This document shows positions 1 to 8,725 of a stretch of 64,000 nt of DNA, piece after piece. The DNA comes from Rhodothermus marinus DSM 4252 (lineage in GTDB: Bacteria > Bacteroidota > Rhodothermia > Rhodothermales > Rhodothermaceae). The stretch spans positions 1,058,001-1,122,000 of the forward strand of contig NC_013501.1 in NCBI RefSeq assembly GCF_000024845.1. Direction: 5' to 3'. The first letter of the stretch is position 1; each line of letters starts with the position of its first letter. A model generated the notes under the pieces. That model was not told the DNA's origin, made no database searches, and saw only the letters and a list, made by a program, of their open reading frames with translations. Made by a program: the position numbers and the translations under genes.

Positions 1-1
1 C

Positions 2-214
<213 letters not shown>

Positions 215-236
215 AATCGAAACCTCGAAGCCGCCC

Positions 237-1313
237 ATGACGCAGACGTTCGTGCTGCCTGAATTCGAGCTCGAAAGCGGCGTGGTGCTGCGCCAGGTGC
301 AGGTGGCCTATCGGACCTGGGGCCGCCTGAACCCGGAAGGCACCAACGCGCTGGTGGTCTGCCACGCGCTGACCGGGAGCGCGGACGTCGACCAGTGGTG
401 GGGCGATCTACTGGGGCCTGGCCGGGCGTTCGACACGGACCGCTTCTTCGTGGTGTGTGCCAACGTGCTGGGCTCGCCCTACGGCACCACCTCGCCGCTG
501 ACGATCAACCCCGACACCGGCCGTCCCTACGGACCGGAATTCCCGCTGGTCACCATCCGCGATACGGTCAACCTGCACCGCCGGCTGCTGGAGCACCTGG
601 GTGTGCGACAGGTGGCCGTGGCGGTGGGTGGCTCCATGGGCGGCATGCAGGTGCTGGAGTGGGCCTTCCAGGGCGATTTCGTGCGGGCGATTATCCCGAT
701 TGCCGTGGGCGGCCGCCATTCGGCCTGGTGCATTGGCTGGAGCGAGGCGCAGCGCCAGGCTATCTACGCCGATCCGCGCTGGCGCGGCGGCTACTACGAC
801 CCCGACGATCCGCCGGTACACGGACTGGCCATCGCCCGCATGATCGCCATGATTTCGTATCGTTCTTACCAGTCCTTCGAGGCCCGCTTCGGCCGCCGGC
901 GTATGCTCCGGGGCGAGCAGGAGCTCTTCGCCGTGGAAAGCTACCTGCACTACCAGGGCGAAAAACTGGTGCGCCGTTTCGATGCGAATTGCTACGTGCG
1001 TCTGACGCAGAAGATGGACGCGCACGACGTGTCGCGGGGACGGGGGCCGTATCCGGAGGTGCTGGCCGAGGTGCGCCAGCCCGCCCTGGTGGTCGGGATC
1101 GACTCGGACGTACTCTACCCGCTGGCCGAGCAGGAAGAACTGGCCACGCATCTGCCCAACGCCTCGCTCTACGTGCTGCACTCGCCCCACGGGCACGATG
1201 CGTTCCTGATCGAAACGCAAACCCTCAACGAAGTCCTACGCGAATGGATCTCCGCGAACGTTCCGGTGCAGGCGGCGCCGAGCCCCTGGCCCTCCAGCGA
1301 GACCGCCGCCTGA
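237..1313 (+). CDS. metX: Homoserine O-acetyltransferase MetX
   Basis: This cytoplasmic alpha/beta-hydrolase acyltransferase (358 aa, normal family length) acetylates homoserine from acetyl-CoA in the first committed step to methionine. The nucleophile elbow GGSMGGMQ carries Ser133. An Asp in GIDSDVLYP (about residue 291) and the His in HGHDAFL (about residue 320) complete the triad. I chose the ATG at 237 because it gives the usual MTQTFVLPEF-type start; an upstream in-frame ATG at 171 would run into metY. The gene sits between metY and an aspartokinase, and its 3' end overlaps or abuts the aspartokinase start, suggesting translational coupling. MetX-family members can be succinyltransferases, and sequence alone does not exclude that. 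Confidence 0.92.
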   Translation: MTQTFVLPEFELESGVVLRQVQVAYRTWGRLNPEGTNALVVCHALTGSADVDQWWGDLLGPGRAFDTDRFFVVCANVLGSPYGTTSPLTINPDTGRPYGPEFPLVTIRDTVNLHRRLLEHLGVRQVAVAVGGSMGGMQVLEWAFQGDFVRAIIPIAVGGRHSAWCIGWSEAQRQAIYADPRWRGGYYDPDDPPVHGLAIARMIAMISYRSYQSFEARFGRRRMLRGEQELFAVESYLHYQGEKLVRRFDANCYVRLTQKMDAHDVSRGRGPYPEVLAEVRQPALVVGIDSDVLYPLAEQEELATHLPNASLYVLHSPHGHDAFLIETQTLNEVLREWISANVPVQAAPSPWPSSETAA

Positions 1314-2227
1314 AAGTGCTCAAGTTCGGTGGTACGTCGGTCGGCTCGGCCGAACTGGTGGCCCGTGTGGCCGATCTGATCGTCGAGGCGACCACGACCC
1401 ATCGCGTCGTGGTCGTGGTGTCGGCCGCGGCCGGGGTCACGAACGAGCTGGTGGCCGCCTGGGACGCGCTGCAGCAGGGCACGCTGGACATGCCGGCCCT
1501 GCTGGCGCGGCTGCGTCAGCGTCATCGGGCGCTGGCCCAGGTGCTATCCGAACATGTCGCGCTGCGGCGTAGCTACCTGGCCACGCTCGAAGAGACGCTG
1601 GTGCGGCTGGCCCGTCTGCTGGAGGTCGCCCGCCATGACCCGGATTCCGCCTGGCGCGACGAGGTGCTGGCCGTCGGCGAACGCCTGATGGCCCCGCTGC
1701 TGGCGGCCGTACTGCGAGCGCGGGGCGTAGCCGCCTTTGCGCAGGATGCTATCGCGCTGATCTGCACCGACGCGCAGTATGGCGAGGCCAACGTGGACCT
1801 GGAAGCCACGCGCGAGCGGGTGCAACGCTGGTTTGCCCGGATCGGCCGCCAGACGGTGCCCGTCGTAACCGGCTTCATCGGCGCCACGCCGGACGGCCGC
1901 ACCACCACGCTGGGGCGTGGGGGCAGCGACTACTCGGCCGCGTTGCTGGCCGCCCTGCTCGGTGCCGAGGTGCTGGAGCGCTGGACCGACGTGGACGGCC
2001 TCTACACCGAGGATCCGCGCAAAAGCCCGGACGCCCGGCGCTACCAGACGCTGGTGCTCGAAGAAGCCTGGGCCTGGAATCATGCGGGCAAGCTGGGCAT
2101 GCACCGCAAAGCACTCGATCCGCTGGTGGCCGCCGGCATTCCGGTGCACATTCGCTCCACAATGGCACCCGAGCGGCCGGGTACCTGGCTGCTTCCGGCC
2201 GATGCGCCCCAGTCGCTGACAGGTTGA
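1244..2227 (+). CDS. Aspartokinase, catalytic domain only (no ACT domains)
   Basis: Aspartokinase phosphorylates aspartate at the entry to the Met/Thr/Lys pathways. The amino-acid-kinase start KFGGTSVGS, the region RGGSDYSAALLAALLGAEV and the following WTDVDGLYTEDPRK are diagnostic. The protein ends right after the catalytic fold (about 300-327 aa), so the two ACT regulatory domains of ordinary monofunctional aspartokinases are missing. I see no in-frame remnant of them before asd. The start is uncertain: the ATG at 1244 overlaps metX by 70 bases, a GTG at 1316 lies just after the metX stop, and a CTG at 1310 would give the family-typical N-terminus. None has a good ribosome binding site. asd follows 38 bases on. 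Confidence 0.85.
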   Translation: MDLRERSGAGGAEPLALQRDRRLKVLKFGGTSVGSAELVARVADLIVEATTTHRVVVVVSAAAGVTNELVAAWDALQQGTLDMPALLARLRQRHRALAQVLSEHVALRRSYLATLEETLVRLARLLEVARHDPDSAWRDEVLAVGERLMAPLLAAVLRARGVAAFAQDAIALICTDAQYGEANVDLEATRERVQRWFARIGRQTVPVVTGFIGATPDGRTTTLGRGGSDYSAALLAALLGAEVLERWTDVDGLYTEDPRKSPDARRYQTLVLEEAWAWNHAGKLGMHRKALDPLVAAGIPVHIRSTMAPERPGTWLLPADAPQSLTG

Positions 2228-2265
2228 AAACAACTTTTGGGAAAACAAAACCCTGAGCAAAAAAG

Positions 2266-3348
2266 ATGGCACAGCCCCGTTTTCGTGTAGGTATTCTCGG
2301 CGCGACCGGCGCCGTCGGTCAGAAGTTCGTGGAATTGCTGGCCGATCATCCCTGGTTCGAAATCAGCGTCCTGGCGGCTTCGGACCGCTCGGCCGGCAAG
2401 CCCTATCGGGAGGCCGCCAACTGGATCGGCAGCCGTCCCATTCCGCCGCAGGTGGCCGATCAGGAGGTCGTGCCGATCTCGACCGAGCTGGATTGCGACT
2501 TTGTGTTTTCCGGACTCAGCGCCGACGTGGCCGGCGAGATCGAAGGCCAGCTGGCCGAAGCCGGCTATCCGGTCATTTCGAACGCGCGCAACTATCGGAT
2601 GCGCGAGGATGTGCCGCTGCTAATTCCGGAGATCAATCCCGAGCACACGGCGCTGATCGAGCGCCAGCCCTGGCGCGAAAAAGGTGGTTTCATCGTCACG
2701 AATCCGAACTGCTCGACGGTGGGGCTCGTGTGCGCGCTCTACCCGCTGGTCAAAACGTTCGGCGTCGAGCAGGTGCACGTGACGACGCTACAGGCGCTTT
2801 CGGGGGCGGGCTATCCGGGCGTGCCGTCGCTGGACGCCACGGCCAACGTGATTCCCTTTATCGGCGGTGAAGAAGAAAAAATGGCCACCGAGCCCCGCAA
2901 GATTCTGGGGCAACTGGTGGACGGCCGCATCGAACCCGCCACGATCCGCATCAGCGCCCAGTGCAACCGGGTGCCGGTGCTCGAAGGCCATCTGGAGTGC
3001 ATTTCGGTGAAGCTGGCCCGACCGGCGTCGGTCGAGGAAGTGCGCGAGGTGCTCTGCACGTTCCGGAGCCCGATTGCCGACCTGGGCCTGCCGACGGCAC
3101 CGGAGCAGCTCCTGCATGTGTTCGACGAACCGCACTTTCCGCAGCCGCGCCGCCACGCCGAGCTGGGGCGGGGCATGACCGTCTCGATCGGGCGCATCCG
3201 GCCCTGTGAGGTCTTCGACGTGAAGTTCGTGGCGCTGGTGCACAACACGATCCGCGGGGCGGCCGGTGGGGCCGTGCTGAACGCCGAACTGCTGGTGCGT
3301 CAGGGCTACCTGAAACCGCGTCGCAGCCCGGTCGTTGCCGAGGCCTGA
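2266..3348 (+). CDS. asd: Aspartate-semialdehyde dehydrogenase
   Basis: This enzyme reduces aspartyl phosphate to aspartate semialdehyde with NADPH, directly after the upstream aspartokinase. The 360-aa protein begins with a Rossmann motif (GATGAVGQ, residues 11-18) and carries the active-site cysteine Cys149 in TNPNCSTVG. The length and the VTNPNCST context fit the archaeal/fungal-type branch of the family, not the shorter E. coli-like type. It ends the metY-metX-aspartokinase-asd operon before a GNAT gene that starts 16 bases later. Confidence 0.94.
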   Translation: MAQPRFRVGILGATGAVGQKFVELLADHPWFEISVLAASDRSAGKPYREAANWIGSRPIPPQVADQEVVPISTELDCDFVFSGLSADVAGEIEGQLAEAGYPVISNARNYRMREDVPLLIPEINPEHTALIERQPWREKGGFIVTNPNCSTVGLVCALYPLVKTFGVEQVHVTTLQALSGAGYPGVPSLDATANVIPFIGGEEEKMATEPRKILGQLVDGRIEPATIRISAQCNRVPVLEGHLECISVKLARPASVEEVREVLCTFRSPIADLGLPTAPEQLLHVFDEPHFPQPRRHAELGRGMTVSIGRIRPCEVFDVKFVALVHNTIRGAAGGAVLNAELLVRQGYLKPRRSPVVAEA

Positions 3349-3364
3349 GAGCCCGGACGACGAC

Positions 3365-3868
3365 ATGCCCCAGGTTTCAATACGGCCGGCCCGTTGGGAG
3401 GACGCCGAAGCGCTGGAGGCGCTCTGGTGGCGCCTGCTTGAAGAACAGGCGGCGCTGGACCCGACCTTCGCGCCCGCCGAGGATGCCCGCCGCCGCTGGC
3501 GCAACGACTTCATGCTGTGGGTGCGCCAGCGGATGTACCGGTTGCTGGTGGCGGAGCGATCCGGCGAACTGGTGGGCTTCATCTCGGCGCATCAGTGGAG
3601 CCCGCCCCCGATCTACCGGCAGGAGCTGGAGGTTTACATCGACGAGCTGTACGTGTTGCCGGACTATCGGCGGCAGGGGATCGGGGCGCAACTGGTGGCG
3701 GCCGTCCGTGCCTGGGCGCAGGAGGTGGGCGCCGTGCGACTCCGACTGGGCGTGCTGGCCGCCAACCGCGAGGGACTGGCCTTCTGGGAACGCCAACAGG
3801 CCCGGCCGTTTTCGCTGACGCTGATCATCCCTTTGACGGAATTTCAAAAGCCGGATTCGGAAACCTGA
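3365..3868 (+). CDS. GNAT-family N-acetyltransferase
   Basis: This 167-aa protein has one Gcn5-related acetyltransferase domain. The acetyl-CoA pyrophosphate loop is visible as LPDYRRQGIGAQLV after the strand VYIDELYV (about residues 88-108). The substrate cannot be read from the sequence. I took the ATG at 3365; an ATG at 3335 in the same frame would overlap the end of asd by 14 bases. It is probably the last gene of the met/asp operon, since a tRNA with its own promoter follows. A role in amino-acid metabolism is only suggested by position. Confidence 0.85.
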   Translation: MPQVSIRPARWEDAEALEALWWRLLEEQAALDPTFAPAEDARRRWRNDFMLWVRQRMYRLLVAERSGELVGFISAHQWSPPPIYRQELEVYIDELYVLPDYRRQGIGAQLVAAVRAWAQEVGAVRLRLGVLAANREGLAFWERQQARPFSLTLIIPLTEFQKPDSET

Positions 3869-3904
3869 GCACCCCCTTGGGCGATAAAAGGCATCGCCAG
3901 CGGG

Positions 3905-3933
3905 TTGACAGGCGACGTTGAAAGTCGTATCAT
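3905..3933 (+). promoter_or_regulatory. Promoter of tRNA-Gly
   Basis: TTGACA (3905-3910) and TATCAT (3928-3933) are separated by exactly 17 bases. The tRNA begins 18 bases after the -10 box. The -35 box is a perfect sigma-70 consensus. Confidence 0.75.
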
Positions 3934-3951
3934 GAGACCCGCTGGCAACGA

Positions 3952-4027
3952 GCGGAAGTAGCTCAGCTGGTAGAGCGTCTGCTTGCCATGCAGAAGGTCG
4001 CGGGTTCGAGTCCCGTCTTCCGCTCCA
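3952..4027 (+). tRNA. tRNA-Gly (GCC)
   Basis: Full cloverleaf of 76 nt with encoded CCA. The acceptor stem GCGGAAG (3952-3958) pairs with CTTCCGC (4017-4023), the discriminator is U and CCA is at 4025-4027. The anticodon stem TCTGC/GCAGA encloses the loop TTGCCAT, with anticodon GCC at 3985-3987. The T-loop GGTTCGAGTC is canonical. It has its own promoter upstream and a terminator directly downstream. Confidence 0.97.
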
Positions 4028-4060
4028 CCCGCCTGCTCACGTGAGCAGGCGGGTTTTTTT
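4028..4060 (+). terminator. Rho-independent terminator after tRNA-Gly
   Basis: A perfect 13-base inverted repeat (4028-4040 and 4041-4053; only the central bases can form the loop) is followed by seven T residues (4054-4060). It starts at the base after the tRNA CCA end. The T tract touches the 3' end of the convergent DUF192 gene. Confidence 0.9.
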
Positions 4061-4562
4061 ATGGGCGGGCGGCTGTGAGCGGGCGCGTATGGCGCCGCCA
4101 GCGAATCCGATCCCCTTCGAGAATGCCGTAGGTATCAGTGAAGCCGGCGGGCACTTCCACTACGAACCGTGCCGGGTACCGCGAAGAGATCGTCTCGGTC
4201 GAATAGGGACGCGTGTATTTGGCGATCGAGACGATCTGCGAGTCGCCGTTCACGAAGATGATGTCGAGCGACAGCGGCGTGTTGGCCATCCAGAAGCCCT
4301 GCATTTCTTCGCGTTCGAAGATGAACAGCATGCCACTGCGCTCGGGCAGGTGCGTACGCTCCATCAGGCCGCGTTGACGGGACGAGTCGGTTTCGGCAAT
4401 TTCGATGGCGATGGTCACAAGCGTGTCGCCGTCGCGCACGAAAGCCAGCCGGCCGTCTTCTCGAAAAGGAATGTTGCGTTCGAGGGAGGAAGCCGGGCGG
4501 CGGTTCGATTTGGTGCAGCCGAGGAGTAGCAGGCAAAGTGCAACGAGTGCCAGACGATGCAT
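4059..4562 (-). CDS. DUF192-family lipoprotein
   Basis: This 167-aa protein starts with a lipoprotein signal peptide (LALVALCLLLLGC, lipidated Cys16). A DUF192 domain follows, with the recognisable stretches RGLMERTHLPERSGMLFIF, WMANTPLSLDIIFV and ILEGDRIRW. DUF192 is a conserved small beta-barrel domain of unknown biochemical function, usually exported. The gene is convergent with tRNA-Gly and lies downstream of another lipoprotein gene, but a terminator separates the two. No motif gives a substrate. Confidence 0.85.
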   Translation of the reverse strand: MHRLALVALCLLLLGCTKSNRRPASSLERNIPFREDGRLAFVRDGDTLVTIAIEIAETDSSRQRGLMERTHLPERSGMLFIFEREEMQGFWMANTPLSLDIIFVNGDSQIVSIAKYTRPYSTETISSRYPARFVVEVPAGFTDTYGILEGDRIRWRRHTRPLTAARP

Positions 4563-4636
4563 AGCGCTGATCCGTTCAGTCCGTCTGTGGGGCTGGAGAT
4601 GCCCGAAAAATAGGAGAGCAGTCGCTGATCTTCCAC

Positions 4637-4668
4637 AAAAAAGCTCCCCCGAAAGGTCGGGGGAGCTT
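4637..4668 (-). terminator. Rho-independent terminator of the Ig-like lipoprotein gene
   Basis: On the minus strand a 12-base stem (AAGCTCCCCCGA with its complement, 4-base loop) is followed by six T residues (plus-strand A run 4637-4642). It lies between the stop at 4692 and the next minus-strand gene starting at 4562. Confidence 0.85.
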
Positions 4669-4691
4669 TCGAAAACATGGTGAAGGTCCGG

Positions 4692-6188
4692 TCAGTTCAG
4701 CGGAATGAACACTTTCAGACGATTTCCTTCGATCTGGATCTCGCCTGCTTCGGAGAGCACCTTGGCGGAGCCGGCTTCCGGACCGAACGTCCAGGTTAGC
4801 TTGCCATTGGGACCATCCACCTTGATGACGACCGCCTCGACGGTGGGGGTACCGCCTTCGTCGAGCGTTTGATCTTCGACGACGCGGAAGAAGAATTCGG
4901 TAATGCCCGGGCCGCGGAGGACGTCGTCGTAGGTCGTCTCGGCACCCAGTACCTGGAAGCCGGTGTCCCCGAGTTCCACATCGGTATGGCCGACGGCTTT
5001 GACTTTCGTGCCCTGCGCCTCTACGGAAATCCGGGTGCCCGGTGCCAGTGGATTGCCCAGATGGTCGGTGATTTTGAGCAGATAGGACTGGTTCAGTCGG
5101 GCGACCGGAATCCCCGGCAGACAGTTGTTCTGGTTATCCAGCATGCACGGATCGATGTTCGGCGGCCCGGAAAAGACGACCGGGATGCTCCGGGTGACCG
5201 GTTGCTGGTTGCGGTCGGCCGTGGTGGCCGTGATGATGGCGATGCCGTCAGGCGGCAGCGGATTGGCCGAGTAGAGCGTAACGCTTCCCTGGCCGTTGGC
5301 ACCGGTCAGCACCGAACCGGTGATGACGCCGTGCGTGGTCGTGAAATAGACGGCCGTGCCGGGCCTGACCGGATTGCCATACTGGTCGCCGACGATCACG
5401 CTGATCGTGTTTTCCAGGCCGTAGGCGACCCAGCCGGGGAAGTTGTACTGGGCCGGGGCCAGCGTGAAGAAGTTCTGATCCGGCAGACCGCCGTGGATGG
5501 CCAGGCTGACCGGCTGCGAGCGGATGGTGCGGCCGTTCACGTCGGCTTCGGCCACTACCTGCACGACGCCGGCCTTGGTGCCGCTGGCCACATGCACGCG
5601 CACGCGGCCGCTGTTGTCGGTCTGGGCTTCCTCGGGGAAGAGATACTCCCCGCCGCCCGGCTGCACCCCGAAGCGGAAGCGCACGCGCACGGCGTGATCG
5701 AGCACGACGGGACGCCCCATCGAGTCGGAGACCTGAAAGACCAGTTCGGCCGTTTCTTTCGAGCCGCTTTCGCGCACGCCAATGGCCTGGTCCGACTGCG
5801 ACAGCAGCAGAATGTTGGCCGCCTCGCCCGAAACAGGCTCCTCGGTGGCCGTGCGCGTCAGTCGAAGCACAGGCACCTCGATCGTACGATCCGGCACGGC
5901 CAGTACCGGCAGCGAGGCGCTACTGTAGCCGGTCTTGGTGGCGCTGACCGTCAGCTCCATCGTACTGTCGATGGTCACCTCGAAGCGATAGCGCCCCACC
6001 GAATCGGTCTCGGTGATGAGTCCCTGCGGCTGCAGTTGCACCAGTGCACCGACGATCGGGTCGTTCGTTTCGGCGTCGAGCACCTGGCCGGTCAGCGTAA
6101 CGATGCCGCCCGTCTCTTCCGTGGTCGCCTGATCACAGCCGGCCCAGAATAGCACGCCGGCCACCAGCAGGAAAAAAATGCGTCGCAT
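4692..6188 (-). CDS. Surface lipoprotein with carboxypeptidase-regulatory-like and Big-1-type Ig domains
   Basis: From the ATG at 6188 the 498-aa protein begins MRRIFFLLVAGVLFWAGC, a lipoprotein signal with Cys18. GGAG lies seven bases upstream; longer in-frame starts up to 6299 lack this and would bury the signal peptide. A carboxypeptidase-regulatory-like repeat (VTLTGQVLDAETNDPIVGALV, about residues 30-110) comes first. Then follow several bacterial Ig-like (invasin/intimin Big-1 type) modules with phrases such as GDQYGNPVRPGTAVYF, NGQGSVTLYSA and DHLGNPLAPGTRISV. It probably sits on the outer membrane as a structural or adhesive protein. The binding partner is unknown. Confidence 0.75.
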   Translation of the reverse strand: MRRIFFLLVAGVLFWAGCDQATTEETGGIVTLTGQVLDAETNDPIVGALVQLQPQGLITETDSVGRYRFEVTIDSTMELTVSATKTGYSSASLPVLAVPDRTIEVPVLRLTRTATEEPVSGEAANILLLSQSDQAIGVRESGSKETAELVFQVSDSMGRPVVLDHAVRVRFRFGVQPGGGEYLFPEEAQTDNSGRVRVHVASGTKAGVVQVVAEADVNGRTIRSQPVSLAIHGGLPDQNFFTLAPAQYNFPGWVAYGLENTISVIVGDQYGNPVRPGTAVYFTTTHGVITGSVLTGANGQGSVTLYSANPLPPDGIAIITATTADRNQQPVTRSIPVVFSGPPNIDPCMLDNQNNCLPGIPVARLNQSYLLKITDHLGNPLAPGTRISVEAQGTKVKAVGHTDVELGDTGFQVLGAETTYDDVLRGPGITEFFFRVVEDQTLDEGGTPTVEAVVIKVDGPNGKLTWTFGPEAGSAKVLSEAGEIQIEGNRLKVFIPLN

Positions 6189-6311
6189 GGGTAGCTCCGT
6201 AATCCCGTTCCGTTTCCCGTTTGCCAGAGAAAGGTCCGTGCCTGCAGCTTCTCCGCGGGTATCGGCGAAGAGCTTCGGCGCTTTAGCTACCGGCTGCAAA
6301 GTCGGTGCCGT

Positions 6312-7463
6312 TCAGAGCAGGCGGGCGACGATGGCGTCGCAGACGTGCCGGCCTTTCCGGCTCAGACGGAGCTTCCCGTTGCGGATGGGTTCGATCAGCC
6401 CCTCGGCTTCCAGTTCGGCCAGCTCGTCCAGCCGTTCGCTGAGCAGGTCCACCCCGTAGCGTTCGGCGTAATGATCCAGGTCCAGCCCCTCGGCCGTGCG
6501 AAGCCGCAGGTACAGATATTCTTCGGCGAGCTGGTCGTAGGAGAGTCCTTCGCGAAACTCCAGCGGCAGGTGGTGCTGGGCCAGCAGCGCTTCGTAGCGG
6601 CGGAGGTTGCGCACGTTGGCCCACCGGTAGGCGCCCGGCTCGGGTAGCTGGCCCCACCAGAACGAGTGGGCCGAGGGTCCGAAGCCCAGGTAGTTGCCGT
6701 GCCGCCAGTACGTGTGGTTGTGGCGCGACTGATAACCCGGCCGCGCGAAGTTCGAGATCTCGTAGTGCTCATAGCCCCGCGCCTCCAGATACTCCATCGC
6801 AAAGTCGTAGCAGGCCCGGTAGGTCTCCTCGTCGGCCGGCTGCACCAGACCACGTTCGACCTGCTTGTAGAGCACGGTACGCGGTTCGATCGTCAGGCTG
6901 TAGGTCGAAACGTGTGGAATGTCGCGATCGGCCACCTTCTGCAGGTTGGCCATCCAGTATTCGAGCGGCTGGTCGGGCAGTCCGAAAATCAGATCGACGT
7001 TGAAGTTTTCAAAGCCGGCGCGGCGGGCGTTTTCGATGGCCGCCTCGGCCTGCTCGGCCGTGTGCGCCCGGTTCATGAAGCGCAGATCGGCCTCGTAGAA
7101 CGACTGCACCCCGATCGAGAGCCGGTTGATGCCCAGGCTGTGCAGCCCGCTCAGATAGTCGCGCGAGGCGTCTTCCGGATTGACCTCGAACGTCACCTCC
7201 TGCAGCGCCGACAGGTCGAAATACCGGTAGAGCTCGTTCAGCACGCGGGCGACTTCTTCGAGCGAAAGGCGCGAAGGGGTACCGCCGCCGAAGTAGATCG
7301 TCTCGATCGGCTCCAGGCGGCCGTAGAGCTGGCCGTAGTATTCGATCTCGGTGCAGAGCGCCTGCACGAAGGTGGGGTGCAGCCGCTGGCCCGTGACGAA
7401 GTAAAAATCACAGTAAATGCAGCGCTGCTTGCAAAAAGGAATGTGAAGGTAGATGCCGGCCAT
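6312..7463 (-). CDS. hemW: Radical SAM heme chaperone HemW
   Basis: The 383-aa protein opens MAGIYLHIPFCKQRCIYCDF with the radical SAM cluster ligands Cys11, Cys15 and Cys18 (CxxxCxxC). It continues with FGGGTPSRL, the HemN/HemW-family VNPEDASRDYL and the C-terminal HemN_C region. It starts directly at the radical SAM barrel without the N-terminal extension of true coproporphyrinogen III dehydrogenase HemN. The known role of HemW is binding heme and delivering it to membrane respiratory enzymes. It is divergent from nurA, with 79 bases between the starts. Confidence 0.88.
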   Translation of the reverse strand: MAGIYLHIPFCKQRCIYCDFYFVTGQRLHPTFVQALCTEIEYYGQLYGRLEPIETIYFGGGTPSRLSLEEVARVLNELYRYFDLSALQEVTFEVNPEDASRDYLSGLHSLGINRLSIGVQSFYEADLRFMNRAHTAEQAEAAIENARRAGFENFNVDLIFGLPDQPLEYWMANLQKVADRDIPHVSTYSLTIEPRTVLYKQVERGLVQPADEETYRACYDFAMEYLEARGYEHYEISNFARPGYQSRHNHTYWRHGNYLGFGPSAHSFWWGQLPEPGAYRWANVRNLRRYEALLAQHHLPLEFREGLSYDQLAEEYLYLRLRTAEGLDLDHYAERYGVDLLSERLDELAELEAEGLIEPIRNGKLRLSRKGRHVCDAIVARLL

Positions 7464-7542
7464 TGCAAAAGGCTTGCGTGTGCGCTCGTTTGATCGGAAC
7501 TTAAACGCCAGAACGATCCCCCTATTCCAGCCGAGGGCATCG

Positions 7543-8703
7543 ATGCTCGATTTTGTTCGCCTCCAGCAGCAGTTGCGAGGCTTTGCCGCCTACCAGCAGC
7601 AGCAGCGCGATCTGCTGCAGGAAAAACTGCAGGCGGCGCTGGACGCCTGGCGGCAGGTCGGCGACGTAGAAGCGCTGCTGGAGGAAGTGGATCGCGCCCG
7701 GCCGAGCTGGCTGGTGGCCCGTCCGCTGGGCGAGCGCCTGCAGGAACGGGTGCGCGTACCGTCGCGGCCGGCGCAGGTGACCGTGGTGGCCGCCGACGGC
7801 TCCCAGATCTTTCCGGACCGTCACGTGGAGCCTCCGTGTTTTCTGCTGAACGTGGGGCGGGTGGCCTTTCAACTGGGCACGCACGAGCCGGTTCGGCTCG
7901 AGTCGATTCCGCGTTTCTGCTTCCGCCAGGAAGAGGTGCACGAGCTGCTGGACGATCGGCTGGAGTCGGTCTCCGTCGAGATCGTCTCGGCGTTGCGCGA
8001 CGAATTCGAGCTGGAGGCGCTGCTGGAGCTGGCGCGGGAGGCACGTCGGGATGGACGCCCGCTGGTGGCGTTGCTCGACGGTACGCTTATCCGCTGGATG
8101 ATCCGCCGCCTGCACCAGCGTGAGCTGGAAGAGCAGTTCATCCGGCGTTATGTGGCGCTGCTGGAGCAGTTTCGTCGGGAGCGGATTCCGGTCGCCTCGT
8201 ACATCAGCATGCCCGGCGGAGCGGAGGTGGTGAACCTGTTGCGCGTGGCGCGCGGTGAGTGCACGCCCGAGCCGCCGTCGCTTTCGCTGGACGGACTGGC
8301 CGACCGGCTGCTGTTTTCGCGTCTGCTGCGGCCCGGCGAGCGCTCGGGGCTGTTCCTTTCGGGCTCGCACATCCAGCGGGCCTACGCCGAGCCGCACCGG
8401 ATCGTCTGCACCTATCTGGCCGTGCCCGGTCCGTATGGCCAGGCCGAAATCGCCCGGGTCGAGTTTCCCCACTGGGTAGCCGAGGAGAACGGGTGGGTGG
8501 ACCTAGTCTGCGCCGTGCTCCTGAAAGAATGCGAGAAAGGTAGCGGCTATCCCATGGTGCTGGCCGAGGCGCACGAGCAGGCGGTGATCCGGGCGCCCGA
8601 GCGCGAGGCGTTTTACGAACTCATCGGCCGCCAGCTCTGGCGGAGTGGCCTCCCAGTGGGGCAGTCGCGCAAGCAGACCAGCAAGCGCCGGCCTGTACTC
8701 TGA
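7543..8703 (+). CDS. nurA: NurA-domain nuclease
   Basis: The 386-aa protein has the NurA fold signature: the strand VTVVAADGSQIFPD with the metal-binding Asp (about residue 87), then the helical insertion, ALLDGTLIRWMI, and a late VDLVCAVLLKECEKGSGYPMVLAEAHEQA block. NurA is a 5'-3' exonuclease/endonuclease that in archaea and Thermus works with the hexameric translocase HerA in DNA end resection. I used the ATG at 7543 (MLDFVRLQQQL). The upstream in-frame ATG at 7453 would overlap hemW. The next gene, 22 bases on, is a HAS-barrel protein, which supports a HerA-linked role. No HerA ATPase gene is in the window. Confidence 0.85.
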   Translation: MLDFVRLQQQLRGFAAYQQQQRDLLQEKLQAALDAWRQVGDVEALLEEVDRARPSWLVARPLGERLQERVRVPSRPAQVTVVAADGSQIFPDRHVEPPCFLLNVGRVAFQLGTHEPVRLESIPRFCFRQEEVHELLDDRLESVSVEIVSALRDEFELEALLELAREARRDGRPLVALLDGTLIRWMIRRLHQRELEEQFIRRYVALLEQFRRERIPVASYISMPGGAEVVNLLRVARGECTPEPPSLSLDGLADRLLFSRLLRPGERSGLFLSGSHIQRAYAEPHRIVCTYLAVPGPYGQAEIARVEFPHWVAEENGWVDLVCAVLLKECEKGSGYPMVLAEAHEQAVIRAPEREAFYELIGRQLWRSGLPVGQSRKQTSKRRPVL

Positions 8704-8725
8704 AGCAACCTGACCTGAGGTTAAG

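Noticed and set aside
6312-7463. Oxygen-independent coproporphyrinogen III oxidase (HemN)
   Set aside because: The protein lacks the N-terminal extension before the CxxxCxxC motif that HemN needs; the short start fits HemW.
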